Below are positions 7,501-8,717 of a stretch of 8,717 nucleotides of DNA, one piece after another. The position numbers and the translations under genes were made by a program. Source of the DNA: an uncultured Planctomycetaceae bacterium (GTDB lineage: Bacteria > Planctomycetota > Planctomycetia > Pirellulales > UBA1268); the NCBI GenBank assembly GCA_937926325.1, contig CALAZQ010000518.1, positions 1 to 8,717 of the forward strand, given 5' to 3'. The notes below the pieces were generated by a model. That model did not search any database and was not told the origin of the DNA. It saw only the letters and a program-made list of their open reading frames with translations. The first letter of the stretch is position 1; each line of letters opens with the position of its first letter.

Positions 7501-8717
7501 GTCACCGATGCCGGCTATGGCTACGAGCAGCCGCCAGCGATCACGATAGCGGCCCCCGCTTCAGGGACACCCGCCACGGCCACGGCAACCATCGGTGAGA
7601 TCAAGCAGTTCTCCCCGCGGGCCTTCGACACCGCCTACGCCTACTATGCCGACCATCCCGAGGCGCTGGCGGCGATGTTCAACAACCCGCTCTACCGCGA
7701 TGTCAGCCTGCCGAAGCTGCGTGAGAAGTTCTATTGGCCGATCGACTGGAGCAGTTTCGGCACGGCAACGGCGACTGATGGCAGCAAGACGCCACAGCAG
7801 GCGATTGCCACCTTCTCGATTGAGTCGCTCAACCGATCCAACGTGAACCCGGCCGACCCCACCGTGCCGGTGGCGACGGTGCTCGACGCAAAGTATCAGC
7901 AACCAGAGTCGCTGCTCGAGCCGAACACCTACGGCGGCACTTTTGCCGGACTCTCGTCGCTGTCCTATGAAAACTTCGTCTCGTTTTTGAACGAGGCAGC
8001 AACGATCATCGCCGCGGAGGCGACCAAGGGGGGCGCGGCGATGCAGCCGGGTGACGTCACCTTCCAGATCTATGATGCCGCCTTCCTGCCGCTGGAATGG
8101 CTGACCGCCCAAAACGCCAACCGCTGGACGGCCACCAACGCCGCCCCGGTCTTTACCAGCCCCGCCCACGGTACGGTGGCTGAGGGCAGCCCTCTCGCCA
8201 CCACGATCTATCAGGCCACCACCAGCGACGTCGGCAGCACGGCAGCTGAACGGAGCGTGTCGTATGCCATCAAGCCGGGTGTCGGCGACCACGACCAGGT
8301 GTCGATCGACTCCAGCTCTGGTGAGGTGCGGCTGAACCAGCCGGCCGACCATGCCAGCAAGCCTGAATACCGCTTCACCGTCGTGGCGACTGACGCCGGT
8401 GACATGCCGCTTGCCAGTGAGCAGCCGGTGACGGTCACGGTGAAAAGCAGCCGGATCAGCCGGCCGCAACTGCGGCGGGCGACGACAATCAAACTGGGCG
8501 GGGCGATGGGCCCCAGCCCGATTGTCCTCTCCCATAGCGATCTGGCAGCGGCAGCTCTGGCCGATCACAGCGGCCTCTCCTTCGTGGTCACCGCCGTGGC
8601 CAGCGGCCGGGTGGAAAAGTGGGACGGCGGTCAGTGGGTCGATGTCTCGACCCCGCCGAGTTCGGCCAACCCCCGAGAGCTTATGCAACACCTCCGCCGC
8701 CGACAGGTCAGCGAGGG
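4561..8717 (+). CDS. Giant LEPR-XLL surface/exported protein with Gly-rich repeats and cadherin-like domain, 3' end missing
   Basis: The frame is open from the ATG at 4561 to the window end: 1385 codons without a stop. No ATG, GTG or TTG lies in frame between the stop at 4456-4458 and this ATG; there is no Shine-Dalgarno. Residues 19-28 (LESLEPRLAM) are the LEPR-XLL motif found at the N-terminus of giant planctomycete proteins; no hydrophobic signal peptide is visible. Residues about 51-360 form a globular domain with predicted strands VSVAYINVGDY (91-101), AISYLDAADAW (141-151), TKFITHYQADGEG (198-210) and RFGIIKYAQTSW (325-336), suggesting an alpha/beta, perhaps barrel-like, fold I cannot name. 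Residues 443-1012 hold ten G-x-G-Y motifs in a repeat array. Residues about 1013-1185 are globular again (IATFSIESLN; DVTFQIYDAAFLPLEW). Residues 1193-1296 look cadherin-like (AAPVFTSP, VSIDSSSGEVRL, FTVVATDAGD). The last 89 residues begin another module (LSFVVTAV, WVDVSTPP). A surface role is inferred; substrate or partner is unknown. Confidence 0.9.
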   Translation, partial: MPVTNRRRPATGSQSTLALESLEPRLAMSATADTAPESVTISTGSLPTLLPQIEVSHFGQDISFADEQGQPDKAKFTAWAEDYISFITNSGVSVAYINVGDYSIDTKNYYAYLDPTNGTDGVPWIVTEFLDKLPAGVEAGAISYLDAADAWQVYDAHNFPGNNLTTDGNPGSPPKNNLYQSFELINRINHEQLQAGGTKFITHYQADGEGAGAFETDTYYGFGGPSPSKADPYDPGHNRLTPDSSWSWTPNQSGPGGTNHGWPVAGYGYTKWLWNHFMPGVDAAAATAANGSKPLTGAGVPDVVFSDAEATDPQTWATGDAAPYRFGIIKYAQTSWLQYSPGPMKAYTENYWFGENHYLPGPGSSIAPDGTVEINGIARPMLDGPTTANSFETPPEVVFNTPTSGTPAAGFAVMGTGAIDRADVTAGSHAFFGAGIGTGYSTGVWVSDGGSGYAKGSPTNLNVSFASPASGRAAKGFIDTVDSSGKILGITVTDPGEGYTSEPAVQLPHTSGQPATAVARLLPEHGYPRPVFPAPPAGGRQAAGYVTVNSQSYKPGQINGLVITDPGEGYDQSLLTPSDPANPLAGPGGLTVSFSTTVGGDAFFADEALRSQYPATRGVTAVSPAPPIHLPVNSGPKQVDHIILTVLGDGYDAKTSPPSYTLTGDPAGTKHPLTGGPDNNGINPDYSTAYAPVLNRAGSFPLDAKTGLSTITVSDAGAGYSAGVIITDGGSGYDPGTVYPVTFSGGGDGAAEQASGVLEVNSSGVATGVRITNPGRGYTVEPTMHLPAPTGGTTATGTVHLLNYPRVTVSGGSFVTGGGTAAVAYAVTAKPDPSQPADPDTGYIVSGIGLTEPGLGYVTPPAFTVASHAPGGRPARVEALPLLATVNSAHWLPTITEVLGPLPADWTGEIQGGANVYNWQVPNGYGPGQVTVTSLTAGGSGYSAPPTVTFSAPSRAGGRAATGTAVLGSGAKAGQIVGIEVTDAGYGYEQPPAITIAAPASGTPATATATIGEIKQFSPRAFDTAYAYYADHPEALAAMFNNPLYRDVSLPKLREKFYWPIDWSSFGTATATDGSKTPQQAIATFSIESLNRSNVNPADPTVPVATVLDAKYQQPESLLEPNTYGGTFAGLSSLSYENFVSFLNEAATIIAAEATKGGAAMQPGDVTFQIYDAAFLPLEWLTAQNANRWTATNAAPVFTSPAHGTVAEGSPLATTIYQATTSDVGSTAAERSVSYAIKPGVGDHDQVSIDSSSGEVRLNQPADHASKPEYRFTVVATDAGDMPLASEQPVTVTVKSSRISRPQLRRATTIKLGGAMGPSPIVLSHSDLAAAALADHSGLSFVVTAVASGRVEKWDGGQWVDVSTPPSSANPRELMQHLRRRQVSE
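4615..4644 (+). other. LEPR-XLL motif at the N-terminus of the giant protein
   Basis: Codons 19-28 read LESLEPRLAM, following an Arg-rich stretch (NRRRP, residues 5-9). The motif marks the N-terminus of many very large planctomycete proteins and is thought to relate to their export or sorting; the mechanism is not established. Its position supports the ATG at 4561 as the real start. Confidence 0.8.
5887..7596 (+). repeat. Gly-rich G-x-G-Y protein repeat array (about 570 residues)
   Basis: Ten G-x-G-Y motifs have their Tyr at residues 453, 499, 570, 651, 720, 733, 778, 857, 942 and 988. Three pairs are 45-46 residues apart (453-499, 733-778, 942-988), which marks the basic unit. A unit reads roughly: V-x-D-G-G-S-G-Y, then P-x-V-x-F, an Ala/Gly/Thr-rich stretch (ATGTAVL, ATATATI), then G-I-x-V-T-D-x-G-x-G-Y. 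Other spacings (69-85) suggest units with insertions or decayed motifs. Repeats of this general type occur in large bacterial and phage surface proteins and are expected to form beta-rich, fibre-like structures. The copies have diverged at DNA level, so the array looks old rather than recently expanded. Confidence 0.8.
8137..8448 (+). other. Cadherin-like domain within the giant protein
   Basis: Residues 1193-1296 follow the bacterial cadherin-like pattern: NAAPVFTSP at the start, TVAEGSPLATTIYQA, then VSYAI, VSIDSSSGEVRLNQPAD, YRFTVVATDAGD and VTVTVKSS at the end. Such domains bind calcium and mediate surface or carbohydrate contacts. The calcium motifs are partly degenerate: TSDVG stands in place of the usual D-x-D, while ATDAG is kept. 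Confidence 0.65.

Noticed and set aside
7561..8691. Minus-strand open frame (376 codons) opposite the 3' part of the giant protein
   Set aside because: The plus strand here encodes the cadherin-like domain and flanking modules; the minus frame is rich in Arg, Gly and His with no recognisable motif.

Overview
The window looks like a chromosomal segment of a GC-rich member of the Planctomycetota, probably Pirellulales-like. Two family-level signs point there: a secreted protein with a TIGR03067-type domain, a family known mainly from Planctomycetes and Verrucomicrobia, and a very long surface-type protein that opens with the LEPR-XLL motif typical of giant planctomycete proteins. Several genes lack an obvious Shine-Dalgarno sequence, which also fits. 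The taxonomic call is an inference; there is no rRNA or other marker.

Left part, minus strand (1-1465). The left edge cuts a minus-strand gene just after what looks like a signal peptide (start at 101, or at 149). Upstream of it lies a complete minus-strand gene (294-1247) for a secreted two-domain protein: a TIGR03067-like domain, a Pro/Ala-rich linker and a second G-x-W domain. The 218-base gap 1248-1465 holds a near-perfect direct repeat and a hairpin, possible control elements of that gene.

Middle part, minus strand (1466-3634). Three housekeeping enzymes run in the order hisI, queD-like, hemB. They are phosphoribosyl-AMP cyclohydrolase (histidine), a 6-pyruvoyl-tetrahydropterin synthase/QueD family enzyme (deazapurine or pterin) and porphobilinogen synthase (tetrapyrrole). 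hemB starts inside the stop codon of the queD-like gene (ATGA), so these two are probably translated together. The pathways are unrelated, so the cluster looks like co-transcription rather than one pathway.

Right part, plus strand (3684-8717). A PiuC/YbiX-type Fe(II)/2-oxoglutarate oxygenase is divergent from hisI. After a 211-base gap begins the largest object here: a reading frame open from 4561 to the window edge (at least 1385 codons, no stop). It has the LEPR-XLL motif, a large domain of unknown function with alternating strand/helix character, about 570 residues of Gly-rich G-x-G-Y repeats, a further globular stretch that may be the rest of the first domain, a cadherin-like domain, and the start of another module. 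It is likely a cell-surface or exported protein. The apparent insertion of the repeat array into a globular domain is the most interesting feature of the window. No mobile element, tRNA, rRNA or CRISPR array was seen.
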